The notes: a model not told the origin generated them from the sequence alone. Shown: positions 29,343-38,294, counted from the stretch's first letter. The stretch is DNA of 64,000 nucleotides from Shewanella nanhaiensis (GCF_019457885.1 NZ_JAHZST010000002.1:310001-374000); one strand, 5' to 3'. Made by a program: numbers and translations.

Positions 29343-29450
29343 CTAAGAAATGTATCGGATATTAAATAAAATGTAGAGACCTGCACCTGAAAGTATAGAC
29401 AAGATAACGCTTGTTACCCCAATCAGACGTAAGTAAATGTCCAAAACCAT
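29343..29450 (-). CDS. Possible 35-aa single-TM peptide upstream of cheD
   Basis: The frame reads MVLDIYLRLIGVTSVILSI and LSGAGLYILFNIRYIS: one hydrophobic helix ending in a basic residue. It ends 20 bp before the cheD ATG on the same strand, consistent with one transcript. No ribosome site is visible before its ATG, so it may not be translated. Confidence 0.35.
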   Translation of the reverse strand: MVLDIYLRLIGVTSVILSILSGAGLYILFNIRYIS

Positions 29451-29493
29451 ATTTTAAATAGGGTAATTTAAGTTTAGAGTACGCTGCTAGTTA

Positions 29494-30378
29494 TCATAAA
29501 CAGCTAAGCTCCCAGCAGTTCTTAACTTTAGCCCCCCTCTTAAGCAACTCCTGCACAATACTCTTAGGGCCAACCACATGACCAGCTCCCACTAAGATAA
29601 ACAGAGGTTGAATAGTCTGTTTATCTTGCATTAACTCACCAATTTTTTCCGCCATCCCCACATTACGGTGCCAGAGTATCTTCTCGACCATCTCAACATC
29701 ACCGTTATCGATCATGCTCTCCTCCATCAAAACATTAAGCTCTGTGGCATCGCCACTTCGCCACGCATCAACTAAAGCCAACATCTCATCATCAGGTGCT
29801 TCTATTGTCTCTTTCACCATCTTCCACTGAGTTTTGTCATCAAAAGATGACATCAAGCTAAATTGAAACTCTGTGCTTTCAAGTTCCAAAAGTGGTCTAT
29901 CACGATTTTTTGAGATAAACCTCTGCTCTACACCATAGTTTGCGGTATAGCCTAAAGCTTCGAACCTAGCCACGCCAAACTGCATCGATTGCAACCAGGG
30001 CGCAAACCCACTCATCGCCCTACACATTTGTTCCATAGGGCGGCAATAGCTCTCTAATGCAGTTTGAGTTTTGATATCCGCAGGCACAGATTTAATACCA
30101 TATTTATTGATCAATGCATTGATATCGGCATTGGTTGTATCGGCCTCAACAACCAGAGAGCCCGCAGACTCAAACAGTGATTCAATTTGAGGGGCCATTG
30201 GGTAAAAATCCGCTTTTCCTATATGAATGGAGCCAAGCAGATATGAGGTTTCTCCTTTATAATCAACTTGATAAAAAGGCGGCCTATCCTCAGGTGATGC
30301 CTCTACAGAGAAACTAATCCCTACGCAAGCGCCCCACACTACTGCAAGTATTAACTTCAACTGACTTGTTGCTATCAT
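29494..30378 (-). CDS. TraB/GumN family protein
   Basis: A 294-aa exported protein (signal peptide LILAVVWGACVGISFSVEA). The TraB/GumN hallmark SYLLGSIHIGKADFYPM is near residue 45, a conserved acidic SLVVEADTT follows, and the C-terminal box FILVGAGHVVGPKSIVQELLKRG is complete. The family (Tiki-like fold) includes putative metal-dependent proteases, with Gly-x-x-His and Glu as likely metal ligands. Function in bacteria is not established. It is divergent from the small gene at 30429. Confidence 0.88.
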   Translation of the reverse strand: MIATSQLKLILAVVWGACVGISFSVEASPEDRPPFYQVDYKGETSYLLGSIHIGKADFYPMAPQIESLFESAGSLVVEADTTNADINALINKYGIKSVPADIKTQTALESYCRPMEQMCRAMSGFAPWLQSMQFGVARFEALGYTANYGVEQRFISKNRDRPLLELESTEFQFSLMSSFDDKTQWKMVKETIEAPDDEMLALVDAWRSGDATELNVLMEESMIDNGDVEMVEKILWHRNVGMAEKIGELMQDKQTIQPLFILVGAGHVVGPKSIVQELLKRGAKVKNCWELSCL

Positions 30379-30428
30379 CTTCGCCCCTTATAATCGCGAC
30401 AATTAATTTTTATGAATGAGAGGCTGTT

Positions 30429-30740
30429 ATGCCACACACACGTGTTCTTGAACAACTAAAAGAGAATTTACAAACAGCCTATCGCAAATCGATCGATGCA
30501 GATAGCAAGCTTGACGAGCTAAAAAAAGCGGGCCATGCAAAGTTCAACACCATCTTTACACAGGATGAAGGCTTTTCAACACGAAGTAATCGATTCAAGC
30601 CTTATGTTGAAGAGTTAGCCAGCGAACTTGAAAAAATACCCACAGATCCAGAACAACTTCCTGCAGCATTAGAGCAATTTGTCAGAAAACTGGGTGTATT
30701 ACTCCAGACTCTACAGGCCTTTAAAGATCAAGCTAAATAA
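30429..30740 (+). CDS. Small helical protein, possibly related to the N-terminal half of PriC
   Basis: A 103-aa charged, predicted all-helical cytoplasmic protein with no signal peptide or Cys. The pattern F-x-x-x-F (KFNTIFTQDE) followed by an RFKPYVEELASELEKI segment and a late LxxLLQTLQAF loosely resembles the N-terminal region of primosomal replication protein PriC. Full-length PriC is about 175 aa, so this would be half-length. This is only a visual comparison. It is a single small gene. Confidence 0.6.
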   Translation: MPHTRVLEQLKENLQTAYRKSIDADSKLDELKKAGHAKFNTIFTQDEGFSTRSNRFKPYVEELASELEKIPTDPEQLPAALEQFVRKLGVLLQTLQAFKDQAK

Positions 30741-30843
30741 GCCCGCCAACAGATAGTACGGTGAACAACTTAACATAAGCTTGTCATCTTACTGTCACTC
30801 AAGTGTCATATGCTCCCCTCTGTTTTAAATAAAGGAGGTGAGC

Positions 30844-32562
30844 ATGTCTGCTATCAATCTAGGGAAAGAGCTAAATAAGGTTATAGAGAAAAAACAGATA
30901 GATGCTCTATTTCAACCTATTTTCAATATTAATAATCATAGCTTACATGGTTATGAAGCCTTAAGCAGAGGACCTGCCCATAGCCCTCTATACTCTCCAG
31001 TGCCACTATTTCAAACCGCTGAAAATCAAGGAAAACTTTCCGAGTTAGAGGGTTTATGTCGTAGCATCTCTATCAATCAATTTAAAACAAAGCGATTAGC
31101 TGGCAAGCTATTTATCAATATCTCACCTAAAGCCTTACTGGAACCAAACCACGCAAAAGGGATGACATTAAGTCTGGTACAGGAGCTAGGGCTTTCACCT
31201 TCTCAGGTAGTGATAGAACTTTCAGAGCAGTATCCAGCCGATGACATCGACATGCTAAAGTCATGTTTAAACCACTATCGCAATCAGGGCTTCCTTACTG
31301 CCATTGATGATCTTGGGACCGGATATTCCGGGTTACGCCTCTGGTCTGAGCTAGCACCAGACTATGTAAAAATAGATCGCCACTTTATCCATCAGATAGA
31401 TCAATCTACAGTGAAACAGGAGTTTGTCCGCTCCATTATCGAGCTTTGCCAAAATCTAACCTGTCAGGTGATTGCCGAAGGGATAGAGACACAGGAGGAG
31501 TTGGCAATATTGAAACAACTTGGGATTGTATATTGCCAAGGTTATCTACTTGGTATGCCTGATAAAAATCCTAACGGTAAAATAGAAGCTCATATTCATC
31601 AAGAGCCAGTAAAGAAGCAGATACGCTACGCAGAATCTGCAGAGAGCCTCTGTAATCAAGCTGAAACAGCATCCTCTGAGACCAAGTTAAAACAGCTAAG
31701 CGATATCTTTATCGCTCAACCCAGCCTACAAAGTATCGTCATATTGGGGCAGTCTAAGCCTCAAGGCTTAGTCAGCCGCGCCCAACTTCTGGAGCTATTT
31801 AGTACTCCCTACGGCCGTGCCCTTCATGAAAATCGAATCGCCATAGAGGTGATGAATACTCAAGTTGTCACGGTTGATGCAGCCTCCCCTATCTCCCTAG
31901 TAAGCCAATCTTTAACGGCACAAAACAGCAGCTTTATGGCACAAGAGTTTATTATTATGCGTCACAATAAACTGCTAGGAATAGGTCATACCAAAGATCT
32001 TTTACAGCTGCTAACCGAGCAGAGAATTAAGCTAGCTCGTCACGCTAACCCCCTTTCAGGGCTTCCCGGTAATATTCCAATTCAGGAGGAGATAAAACGA
32101 CTTAAGCAACAGAAAAAGCCATTTTATCTTGCCTACTTCGATCTTAACAACTTCAAGCCTTACAATGATATCTATGGTTTTTGTCGTGGCGATGAGGTCA
32201 TTTTAGAGGTGTCTGGAATACTCGAGTCACACCACAACAGTGATAACTTTATCGGCCATGTGGGTGGCGATGACTTTGTCATCATCAGCACAAGTAAAAA
32301 TATACAGTCTGTTTGTCAGCAAGTGCTTATCGATTTTGATCAAAAAAAGCGGTTATTTTATTCCAATGAACATTGGCAGACTAAGAAGATGCAAGCCGAA
32401 GATCGTTTAGGACAAGCATGTGAGTTCGACTTAATTGGTCTCTGTGTTGGGCTACTCTCACCCGCTATTACCTCAGGGGCAAACGCCCATGAACTTTCTA
32501 TCTATAGTGCGGATGCAAAAAAACAGGCTAAAAAAGCGGTTAGCTCCTTTAGCCTGTTATAG
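30844..32562 (+). CDS. EAL-CBS-GGDEF c-di-GMP protein
   Basis: A 572-aa cytoplasmic protein. The EAL phosphodiesterase domain comes first: EAL at 38-40, Asn in FINISP, Glu in VIELSE, the AIDDLGTGYSG pair of Asp, Lys in YVKIDR, AEGIET and CQGYLLG. All metal and catalytic positions are kept, so c-di-GMP hydrolysis is likely. A CBS-domain pair spans about 275-400 and may bind an adenosine nucleotide. The final GGDEF domain has GGDDF near 473 in place of GG(D/E)EF, so cyclase activity is doubtful and it may be a GTP-binding regulator. The start is set at an ATG with a strong AAAGGAGG site; a GTG two codons earlier lies inside that site. Confidence 0.92.
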   Translation: MSAINLGKELNKVIEKKQIDALFQPIFNINNHSLHGYEALSRGPAHSPLYSPVPLFQTAENQGKLSELEGLCRSISINQFKTKRLAGKLFINISPKALLEPNHAKGMTLSLVQELGLSPSQVVIELSEQYPADDIDMLKSCLNHYRNQGFLTAIDDLGTGYSGLRLWSELAPDYVKIDRHFIHQIDQSTVKQEFVRSIIELCQNLTCQVIAEGIETQEELAILKQLGIVYCQGYLLGMPDKNPNGKIEAHIHQEPVKKQIRYAESAESLCNQAETASSETKLKQLSDIFIAQPSLQSIVILGQSKPQGLVSRAQLLELFSTPYGRALHENRIAIEVMNTQVVTVDAASPISLVSQSLTAQNSSFMAQEFIIMRHNKLLGIGHTKDLLQLLTEQRIKLARHANPLSGLPGNIPIQEEIKRLKQQKKPFYLAYFDLNNFKPYNDIYGFCRGDEVILEVSGILESHHNSDNFIGHVGGDDFVIISTSKNIQSVCQQVLIDFDQKKRLFYSNEHWQTKKMQAEDRLGQACEFDLIGLCVGLLSPAITSGANAHELSIYSADAKKQAKKAVSSFSLL

Positions 32563-32600
32563 TTTCAATCAGTATAAAATAGAGATAGTCGAGTATGGTA

Positions 32601-33125
32601 TTAAAGTTGCGGCGCGACAGACTTCTTCAGCCAATCAGCCAGCAATTTAGACTCATAGCGAGTTGGCTTTTCGTTCATACGACCAATCGAGTGCATAAAT
32701 CCTAGGTCAGTCAGCTTCTCATCACCAGCCATCACAGTTTTACCATCTTGAGTAACCGTGTAGGTAAAGGTAATACGTGGTGGGTAGATATCCTTAATGA
32801 CTCGAATATCTGATGTGGTGGCACCAAAAGTGGGTCTCACATCGCCGGCAAGATCAAGGTCGGTCACCTGCATCTCAAGCTTTTGATTAGGCTTTAAGAT
32901 CTTGCTTGCCTCTTTGTTTAAGTTCTTGGTCAGCGTTTCAAAAGTACGCATCTCATAGCGTGACTGAATATCGCTTGCCGCTTTCACATCGCGAAAACTT
33001 TTAGGATCTTTCCATTCTATCTTCACCACCCCTTTCTCGGTGACTGGGTTTTCTACCGCCTCATCTGCGGCAACAACAGCACCAGAAGCCATCACTCCCG
33101 CTAATAGTAAATACGTTAACTTCAT
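32601..33125 (-). CDS. DUF3016 domain exported protein
   Basis: A 174-aa protein with a signal peptide (MKLTYLLLAGVMASGAVVAA). The body matches DUF3016: VKIEWKDPKSFRDV, LEMQVTDLDLAGDVRP, and YPPRITFTYTVTQDGK. The family is probably periplasmic and of unknown function. The start is chosen at an ATG with a GGAGG site; the upstream ATG adds four residues. It converges on the EAL-CBS-GGDEF gene with 38 bp between stops. Confidence 0.85.
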   Translation of the reverse strand: MKLTYLLLAGVMASGAVVAADEAVENPVTEKGVVKIEWKDPKSFRDVKAASDIQSRYEMRTFETLTKNLNKEASKILKPNQKLEMQVTDLDLAGDVRPTFGATTSDIRVIKDIYPPRITFTYTVTQDGKTVMAGDEKLTDLGFMHSIGRMNEKPTRYESKLLADWLKKSVAPQL

Positions 33126-33363
33126 ATGAACCTCCAAAAGGTTATCGGTTACTAAGCTTATGCATTAAAGTGTACGATTAATAACCTGAACATTAGCTTA
33201 ATGCAAAACAATTAGTGACTAGTCAGCTGTATACAACGCCATACCTACAAAACAGTAACAAATTAAAAACAGACTAGCTTATCTAGATAAAAAATGTATC
33301 CCCATGCTTTAAGGAGACATAGAATGGCGGACTAAGTTCATTCTAGATTATGAAACTCATAAA

Positions 33364-33669
33364 ATGAAAACAGCGCAAATGTCACTGCTAACTCTAGTCA
33401 TATTTCTAGCTTTGGGGGTAACCCTCTACCTAATCGGTCCCACAAATCAAAAAGAGCAGCCCGAGAGCTGGTCCTCATTTGTCTATACCCAAGGTTATGA
33501 ATCAGGCAGATATAAGAAACTTGATGACTTTAACGATTATACCTCCTGTCGAGCATACTCAATTGAAACCTCCGCAAAATTCGAACAAGCACCTTGGGAG
33601 TGTGGTCTCAGATGCCGTTTTGACTCGAGCCGACAAGGCTTTCAATGTGAAGCCATGGAAAATAAATAA
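33364..33669 (+). CDS. Hypothetical small membrane-anchored protein with Cys residues
   Basis: A 101-aa protein with one N-terminal hydrophobic segment (SLLTLVIFLALGVTLYLIG), a membrane anchor or uncleaved signal. The exported part holds four Cys: SCRAYS, WECGLRCRF, and FQCEAM. The spacing suggests disulfides in the periplasm. I do not recognise the family. It precedes two other small exported proteins on the same strand. Confidence 0.6.
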   Translation: MKTAQMSLLTLVIFLALGVTLYLIGPTNQKEQPESWSSFVYTQGYESGRYKKLDDFNDYTSCRAYSIETSAKFEQAPWECGLRCRFDSSRQGFQCEAMENK

Positions 33670-33760
33670 CAAGCTGTTGCAGGTTCAGTAAGTATTCAAG
33701 TTTCTCCTGTTAAACTCGACTTCAATTTTCCGTGAAACTCGCTGATATAGGAGCGAAACA

Positions 33761-34024
33761 ATGAAACGAACCCTAAAACCTATTTTAATTCTCAGTCTGC
33801 TTATCTCCCCTTTTATGGTAAGTGCTAGCGAAAGTGAGCTGACTGAAGGGCTAACATCTGCCGAAGAGATACTTTCCCAGTATGAAAAAATTAATCAACA
33901 GGACTCTGCGGATCAACAGATAGAGAGAGTTAAACATCAGCTTGATGATGAAGAGCTTGAGATGCTACAAAACGATTGTGAAGAGTATCATTTAGACCTC
34001 AACGAAAGGCTATGTGAGAACTAA
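33761..34024 (+). CDS. Hypothetical small exported protein with C-terminal Cys pair
   Basis: An 87-aa precursor with a signal peptide (PILILSLLISPFMVSAS). The mature part is acidic and helical, and ends with two Cys eleven residues apart (NDCEEYH and ERLCEN). A purine-rich GGAGCGAAAC stretch precedes the ATG. No family recognised. It resembles the next gene in size, acidity and tail, suggesting relatedness. Confidence 0.65.
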   Translation: MKRTLKPILILSLLISPFMVSASESELTEGLTSAEEILSQYEKINQQDSADQQIERVKHQLDDEELEMLQNDCEEYHLDLNERLCEN

Positions 34025-34187
34025 TCTCAGCTCAACCTCGTTACGGTTTTTACACTCAGAGCCACTTATATTTACGTTCAGGTATGTTCAGAGCTGCTCG
34101 CTTTTCATTCAGCTTAGGTTCATGGTTTACCCGCTAGCATACGCATTAAATTAGTGAATAGATTTAATCATGACTAGGGGGTAATTT

Positions 34188-34502
34188 ATGACTCACTCAA
34201 TTTCAAAAACCAAGATCCACTTTTCAGGAAAATTTGCGATTATAGCGGCCTTACTAGTCGGGTTTGCCTTTACAAACCAAGCCTCTGCAGATGAGTTAAC
34301 TCAAACGCAGCAAGTAGCTGTTGATCAGCACTTCGATATTTTGGCCAGACAACAAGATGAGTCAGACAAGAGCATGATCAGTAATCAGCAACAAAATTTT
34401 GATGATGAACTTGAGATGGCTGAAGATAAGTTTATGACTCAGATATGTGATGAACATGGCCGAGTGTACGACAACAAGTCACAGACCTGCTACGAGCAAT
34501 AA
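34188..34502 (+). CDS. Hypothetical small exported protein with C-terminal Cys pair
   Basis: A 104-aa precursor with a signal sequence (IIAALLVGFAFTNQASA). The mature part is acidic and Gln-rich (QQNFDDELEMAEDKF) and ends with two Cys thirteen residues apart (QICDEHG and QTCYEQ). A GGGGG stretch lies 8-12 nt before the ATG. It is terminated by a strong hairpin. No family recognised; shares layout with the gene before it. Confidence 0.7.
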   Translation: MTHSISKTKIHFSGKFAIIAALLVGFAFTNQASADELTQTQQVAVDQHFDILARQQDESDKSMISNQQQNFDDELEMAEDKFMTQICDEHGRVYDNKSQTCYEQ

Positions 34503-34505
34503 CAT

Positions 34506-34526
34506 GCGAGGCCAGGCCTCGCTTTT
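34506..34526 (+). terminator. Terminator of the small exported protein genes
   Basis: GCGAGGC and GCCTCGC form a perfect 7-bp GC stem with a 3-nt loop, followed by TTTT, directly past the stop codon. Confidence 0.75.
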
Positions 34527-34544
34527 GTTAAGTAGTGGAATGAA

Positions 34545-35054
34545 CTAAAAAGGGAAACGTTCACTCAACTGTGGATAGTTACTCTTCAACAGTTTCTTTT
34601 TAGTTGAGAACTTTTTCCCTTGAGGAGTCGCCATACCCGAAGGAACAAAAGGCAGCTCCTCCCCAGTTCTATCCTCAAAAATCTGCCCAGCAATAAGGTC
34701 ATACTCATCTAAAAATGGATAAGCATAGCCATCCTTTTCAGGCCATTGCTCTAAAGTTCCCAATAGATCAGGGCTTTCGATAACCTTGTCATACCACTCT
34801 TTTCCTAATGAGATCAGGAAACAGCGGAACTCAGCAAAGGCATATTCAGAATCACAACCCGTAATAATGTAGGCGGCTCCCCACATGGACCAGAAATAGG
34901 AGCGACGCATCTGTTGGCCAAAAAATTTATCAAATTCGACTAATTCACCATCTGTTAATGGTTCAAGTTTGGCTTTTAAATTATCAGCTAGGCTACCCTG
35001 ATCTTGCTCAGGTGAACTTCTGGTCACCAGTTGCCAAAATTCTGCTTCGGTCAT
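34545..35054 (-). CDS. DUF4240 domain protein
   Basis: A 169-aa cytoplasmic protein opening with MTEAEFWQLV and containing LTDGELVEFDKFF, AYIITGCDSEYAFAEFRCFLISLGKEWYDKV (in pieces), the conserved pattern of DUF4240. This domain is common in proteins of immunity or stress-related loci of other bacteria, but its role is unknown. No polymorphic toxin gene is next to it here. It converges on the small exported protein genes. Confidence 0.8.
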   Translation of the reverse strand: MTEAEFWQLVTRSSPEQDQGSLADNLKAKLEPLTDGELVEFDKFFGQQMRRSYFWSMWGAAYIITGCDSEYAFAEFRCFLISLGKEWYDKVIESPDLLGTLEQWPEKDGYAYPFLDEYDLIAGQIFEDRTGEELPFVPSGMATPQGKKFSTKKKLLKSNYPQLSERFPF

Positions 35055-35193
35055 ATCTTTCTCATCAGTATAATCTCAGCTCTATTCTAAACAATTCAAC
35101 GCGCCAGAGCAGCAAAATTCCCTCGACCTTTTCGAATAACTAGCTTTGACTCTGTCAGTTGATTTTTTTACACTTCATCAAATATTTAGCCTG

Positions 35194-35607
35194 ATGAGTT
35201 ATGCAATGAAAAAACCGACACTGGCCCTAGGTATTATAATGTTCTTGTACGCTGTTCTGGCAGCGGTTGCCATATGGCGAGCTATCAATATTCAAGTGAT
35301 CGATCTTTTCTCATTTGGGGTTGTTCCAGTTCTTATCGGCTTAGCGTTAAGAACCAGTTGGGCAGGTATCGCTTTCAAGGTCTATCTCGCTATCCAAACT
35401 TTAGGCCTCACCGCACTTGCAGGTACAGCAATTATCGCTTATCAAGTTTCACCTGAAGATGTCAAAGTCGTATTCAACAATCATGAGATACCTGTGCCAT
35501 TAATCGCTATCACAGCGGGTTTATTACTGGCCTTTCAGTTTTGGGTCGCTTTCTCAACGTCAACCAAAGGCTATCTTGAGGGTCGCCCTTCACCAGAAAA
35601 TAAATAA
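35194..35607 (+). CDS. Hypothetical membrane protein with four TM helices
   Basis: About 137 aa with hydrophobic segments ALGIIMFLYAVLAAVAIW, LFSFGVVPVLIGLAL, YLAIQTLGLTALAGTAIIA and LIAITAGLLLAFQFWVAF. No family recognised. The frame opens further upstream with a TTG at 35146, but ATG codons at 35194 and 35206 start closer to the first helix. None has a strong ribosome site, so the start is uncertain. Confidence 0.6.
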   Translation: MSYAMKKPTLALGIIMFLYAVLAAVAIWRAINIQVIDLFSFGVVPVLIGLALRTSWAGIAFKVYLAIQTLGLTALAGTAIIAYQVSPEDVKVVFNNHEIPVPLIAITAGLLLAFQFWVAFSTSTKGYLEGRPSPENK

Positions 35608-35772
35608 AATTATTCATATAAGGTAATGAAAATTAAAGCTTAAGAATCGCTCATTGTGTTTAGTCTAATTTTGTTCCATATTTAATATCAATCAGTATAA
35701 GAAAGTGAATTGTTAAGCGAACACGCTTTTATACAGACAGGTATTCATCTCCACCTATTGAGCATTAAGACT

Positions 35773-36570
35773 ATGAGCACACTGTTACCTAGTGAACTTT
35801 CGATACTGCTTTTAGAAGCGTCAGATACGCAGAGAAAAATCATCAGTAGTAAGCTGTCAGAAGAGGGTTTCAGTAATATTCAAACTGCGACAACTATTAC
35901 TGATGCACTCACTATCATTAGCCGCTACCAACCAGACCTCATCACCAGTGCCATGCACTTCGAAGATGGAACCGCTCTTGATCTCCTAAAGCAAGTCAGA
36001 GAAAACTCCAAATATGAAGATATACAGTTTATGTTGGTTTCATCCGAGTGCCGTCGTGAGCATTTAGAGGTATATAGGCAAGCTGGAGTCGTCGCAATTT
36101 TGCCAAAACCTTTCGCATCAGAGCACCTACTTAAGGCCTTAAACTCAACGTTAGATCTATTAAGTGATGATGAGCTCGAACTCAGCCACTTTGATGTACA
36201 TGATCTAAAAGTTTTAGTGGTTGATGACAGTAAGATGGCAAGAAATATAATTAAACGTACCATCTCAAACTTAGGACTTAGATTAATAACCGAAGCTGTT
36301 GATGGCGCCCAAGCGATAGAGATCATGCAAGACAAGTTGTTTGATCTGGTCATTACCGATTACAATATGCCAAGTGTCGATGGGCTGGCGTTAACTCAGT
36401 TTATTCGCAATGACAGCCAGCAGTGCCACGTGCCCATACTGATGGTCTCCTCTGAAGCAAATGATGCCCACCTAACCAATGTGGCTCAAGCTGGCGTGAA
36501 TGCACTTTGTGATAAACCCTTTGAACCTAAGTTAGTTAAGCAGTTGCTCTATCAACTGTTAGATGATTAA
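35773..36570 (+). CDS. Two-receiver response regulator with a degenerate first receiver
   Basis: About 265 aa, two CheY-like domains and nothing else. The second (about 130-265) is canonical: VLVVDDSKMAR, phospho-acceptor in VITDYNMPSVDG, LMVSSE and CDKPFEP. The first lacks the acidic pair (ILLLEASDTQRK) and has Ser where the phospho-Asp should be (DLITSAMHFEDG), but keeps LVSS and LPKPF, so it is probably a pseudo-receiver used for contact or dimerisation. No kinase is adjacent. The ATG chosen starts just before the first domain; a TTG at 35710 would add 21 residues. Confidence 0.83.
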   Translation: MSTLLPSELSILLLEASDTQRKIISSKLSEEGFSNIQTATTITDALTIISRYQPDLITSAMHFEDGTALDLLKQVRENSKYEDIQFMLVSSECRREHLEVYRQAGVVAILPKPFASEHLLKALNSTLDLLSDDELELSHFDVHDLKVLVVDDSKMARNIIKRTISNLGLRLITEAVDGAQAIEIMQDKLFDLVITDYNMPSVDGLALTQFIRNDSQQCHVPILMVSSEANDAHLTNVAQAGVNALCDKPFEPKLVKQLLYQLLDD

Positions 36571-37041
36571 TTATTTTATTCTCCTCTCGTCATGTTCCCA
36601 CTTTCAGCACATCTTCAGACAGAGGATCGCTTTATGTAAGAACGTCAAACCACTCTTTAAGCAACACAAAACCCACAAGGTGTTAACACATAAATTTTAA
36701 TAAAAATAGATAAAACCACGTCAAAACTGGCCATTAGTCACACTCTTTCTCTTTAATTTCAGCATAAACAGTATGAAAAACTATCACTTTATCGTCCTCC
36801 GTACGGATTAATTAATGCAAAACTCTCCCGTAAACACCCGTAAGTAGGCAGAAAAATAGCTGAACAATCATTCAATAAAGACCCAAAGATGTTTTTTTAC
36901 ACAGTTTTTGACCTGAAAGGGGTTTTCTAGGGCTTAAAGCCCTTTCCATATTGAATATCTTATGGCATGTTAGTGACAGCAATTACTACGAATACTGTGT
37001 GATTGGTATTATTAAATCTACGGAAAGAAGAGACTATTCAA
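36571..37041. other. Long AT-rich region upstream of the HU gene
   Basis: 471 bp without a gene. It holds a perfect inverted repeat AGGGCTT-A-AAGCCCT (36929-36943) and a GATTGGTAT half-site of the ATACCAATC family (37001-37009) close to the HU start. A promoter for the HU gene must be here, but no clear -35/-10 pair stands out. Confidence 0.4.
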
Positions 37042-37314
37042 ATGAATAAGACTGAACTTGTTGCAAAAATGGCTGAACATGCAGAACTGACTAAAGCAGA
37101 AGCTGCACGTGCACTAAAATCTTTTGAAGAGACTGTTACAGAAGCAATGAAAAACGGTGATAAGATTTCTATCGTTGGATTTGGTTCTTTCGAAACTTCT
37201 AGTCGCGCCGCACGTACTGGCCGTAATCCACAAACTGGTAAAGAGATTCAAATCCCTGCAGCCACAGTACCTAAGTTTAAAGCGGGTAAGACTCTAAAAG
37301 ATAGCGTTAACTAA
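37042..37314 (+). CDS. DNA-binding protein HU
   Basis: A 90-aa nucleoid protein that binds and bends DNA without strong sequence preference. The sequence begins MNKTELVAKMAEHAELTK and has the HU core VGFGSF, then the DNA-binding arm RTGRNPQTGKEI and the end FKAGKTLKDSVN. The arm Pro that intercalates in DNA is present. Whether it is the alpha or beta subunit cannot be decided. The frame extends 13 codons upstream, but the family start MNKT is clear. It is a monocistron with a strong terminator. Confidence 0.96.
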   Translation: MNKTELVAKMAEHAELTKAEAARALKSFEETVTEAMKNGDKISIVGFGSFETSSRAARTGRNPQTGKEIQIPAATVPKFKAGKTLKDSVN

Positions 37315-37335
37315 AAACGCCTTTCTCCGTTTTAA

Positions 37336-37362
37336 TAAAAACCTCCTAATGGAGGTTTTTTT
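37336..37362 (+). terminator. Rho-independent terminator of the HU gene
   Basis: AAAAACCTCC and GGAGGTTTTTTT form a stem with a 4-nt loop and a long T tail, about 20 bp past the stop codon. Confidence 0.9.
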
Positions 37363-37556
37363 GTGTCAGCTCCTCTACCTTTCACTGCACTAGTTAAGTG
37401 CGTCCCTACACCATAAACTCACCAGCTCAGTGCAAAAAAACAGCTCTAGATAATTAAATAGTTGATATTTAACCATAAAAAGATTGGCATATAACTCGCT
37501 TTCTCATAATCGACTTAATAGTTACAAAAATAATGACTAAATAATGGGGAAGAAAG

Positions 37557-38246
37557 ATGAAATTAGCACTGAGCAGCACACTATTGGCTTCAAGCTTATT
37601 AACCAGCTTTTATGTAGATGCCAGCGTAACCGCAAATATAGGCGCAACCTCTAACTACCTTTGGCGTGGTGTAAGCCAAACCCAAGACGCGGTTGCCGTG
37701 CAGGGAGGAGTCGACTATGAGCATGAAAGTGGTCTATACCTTGGCACTTGGGCATCAAATGTCGATTTTGGTGATGAAACCAGCTATGAGCTGGACTTCT
37801 ACGCTGGTTATGCTGGAACAATAGCTGAAGAGTTTGGCTATGATGTGAGTTACCTCTACTACGCTTACCCAGACAGTGATTCTGATATCGACTTTGGTGA
37901 GCTCAAAGCGGCGATAAGCTGGAGATGGTTCAGTTTAAGCTACTCCCATGTTATTAATGCAGGCAGCGATGTTGCTACTACGCCTTGGGACAATGAAGAT
38001 ATGGGATATTTAGATGCAGGAGTGAGTATCCCACTTTCTGATACTCTATCAATATCCGCTCATTACGGCTATTCAACAGGGGATATAGTCACCGCTTGGT
38101 TCGATACTGATAGCTACTCGGACTACTCCCTCTCTCTCAATAAAGAGACTGAAATAGGTGAAGTCTCATTCACCGTCAGCGATACAGATCTTAACGGTGA
38201 CGATGCAAAAATTATTATCGGTTATAGCTATAGCTTCGAGCTATAA
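37557..38246 (+). CDS. TorF-family putative porin
   Basis: A 229-aa outer-membrane protein with a signal peptide (MKLALSSTLLASSLLTSFYVDA). The mature start VTANIGATSNYLWRGVSQTQ and the following VQGGVDYEHESGLYLGTWASN are characteristic of the TorF/TIGR02001 family. The remainder is amphipathic strand ending in an aromatic-rich YSYSFEL, as outer-membrane barrels do. Its transport substrate is unknown. A GGGGAAG site precedes the ATG. Confidence 0.9.
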   Translation: MKLALSSTLLASSLLTSFYVDASVTANIGATSNYLWRGVSQTQDAVAVQGGVDYEHESGLYLGTWASNVDFGDETSYELDFYAGYAGTIAEEFGYDVSYLYYAYPDSDSDIDFGELKAAISWRWFSLSYSHVINAGSDVATTPWDNEDMGYLDAGVSIPLSDTLSISAHYGYSTGDIVTAWFDTDSYSDYSLSLNKETEIGEVSFTVSDTDLNGDDAKIIIGYSYSFEL

Positions 38247-38294
38247 CTAAAGCTGGCTCCCAAGAACACCAAGATCTAAAATTGTGAGATAAAA

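Noticed and set aside
33125..33363. Possible small RNA between the DUF3016 gene and the small exported protein
   Set aside because: No promoter-terminator pair could be recognised; only AT-rich sequence is visible.
35146..35193. TTG start for the four-helix membrane protein
   Set aside because: No ribosome site, and the added residues do not look like a membrane or signal segment.
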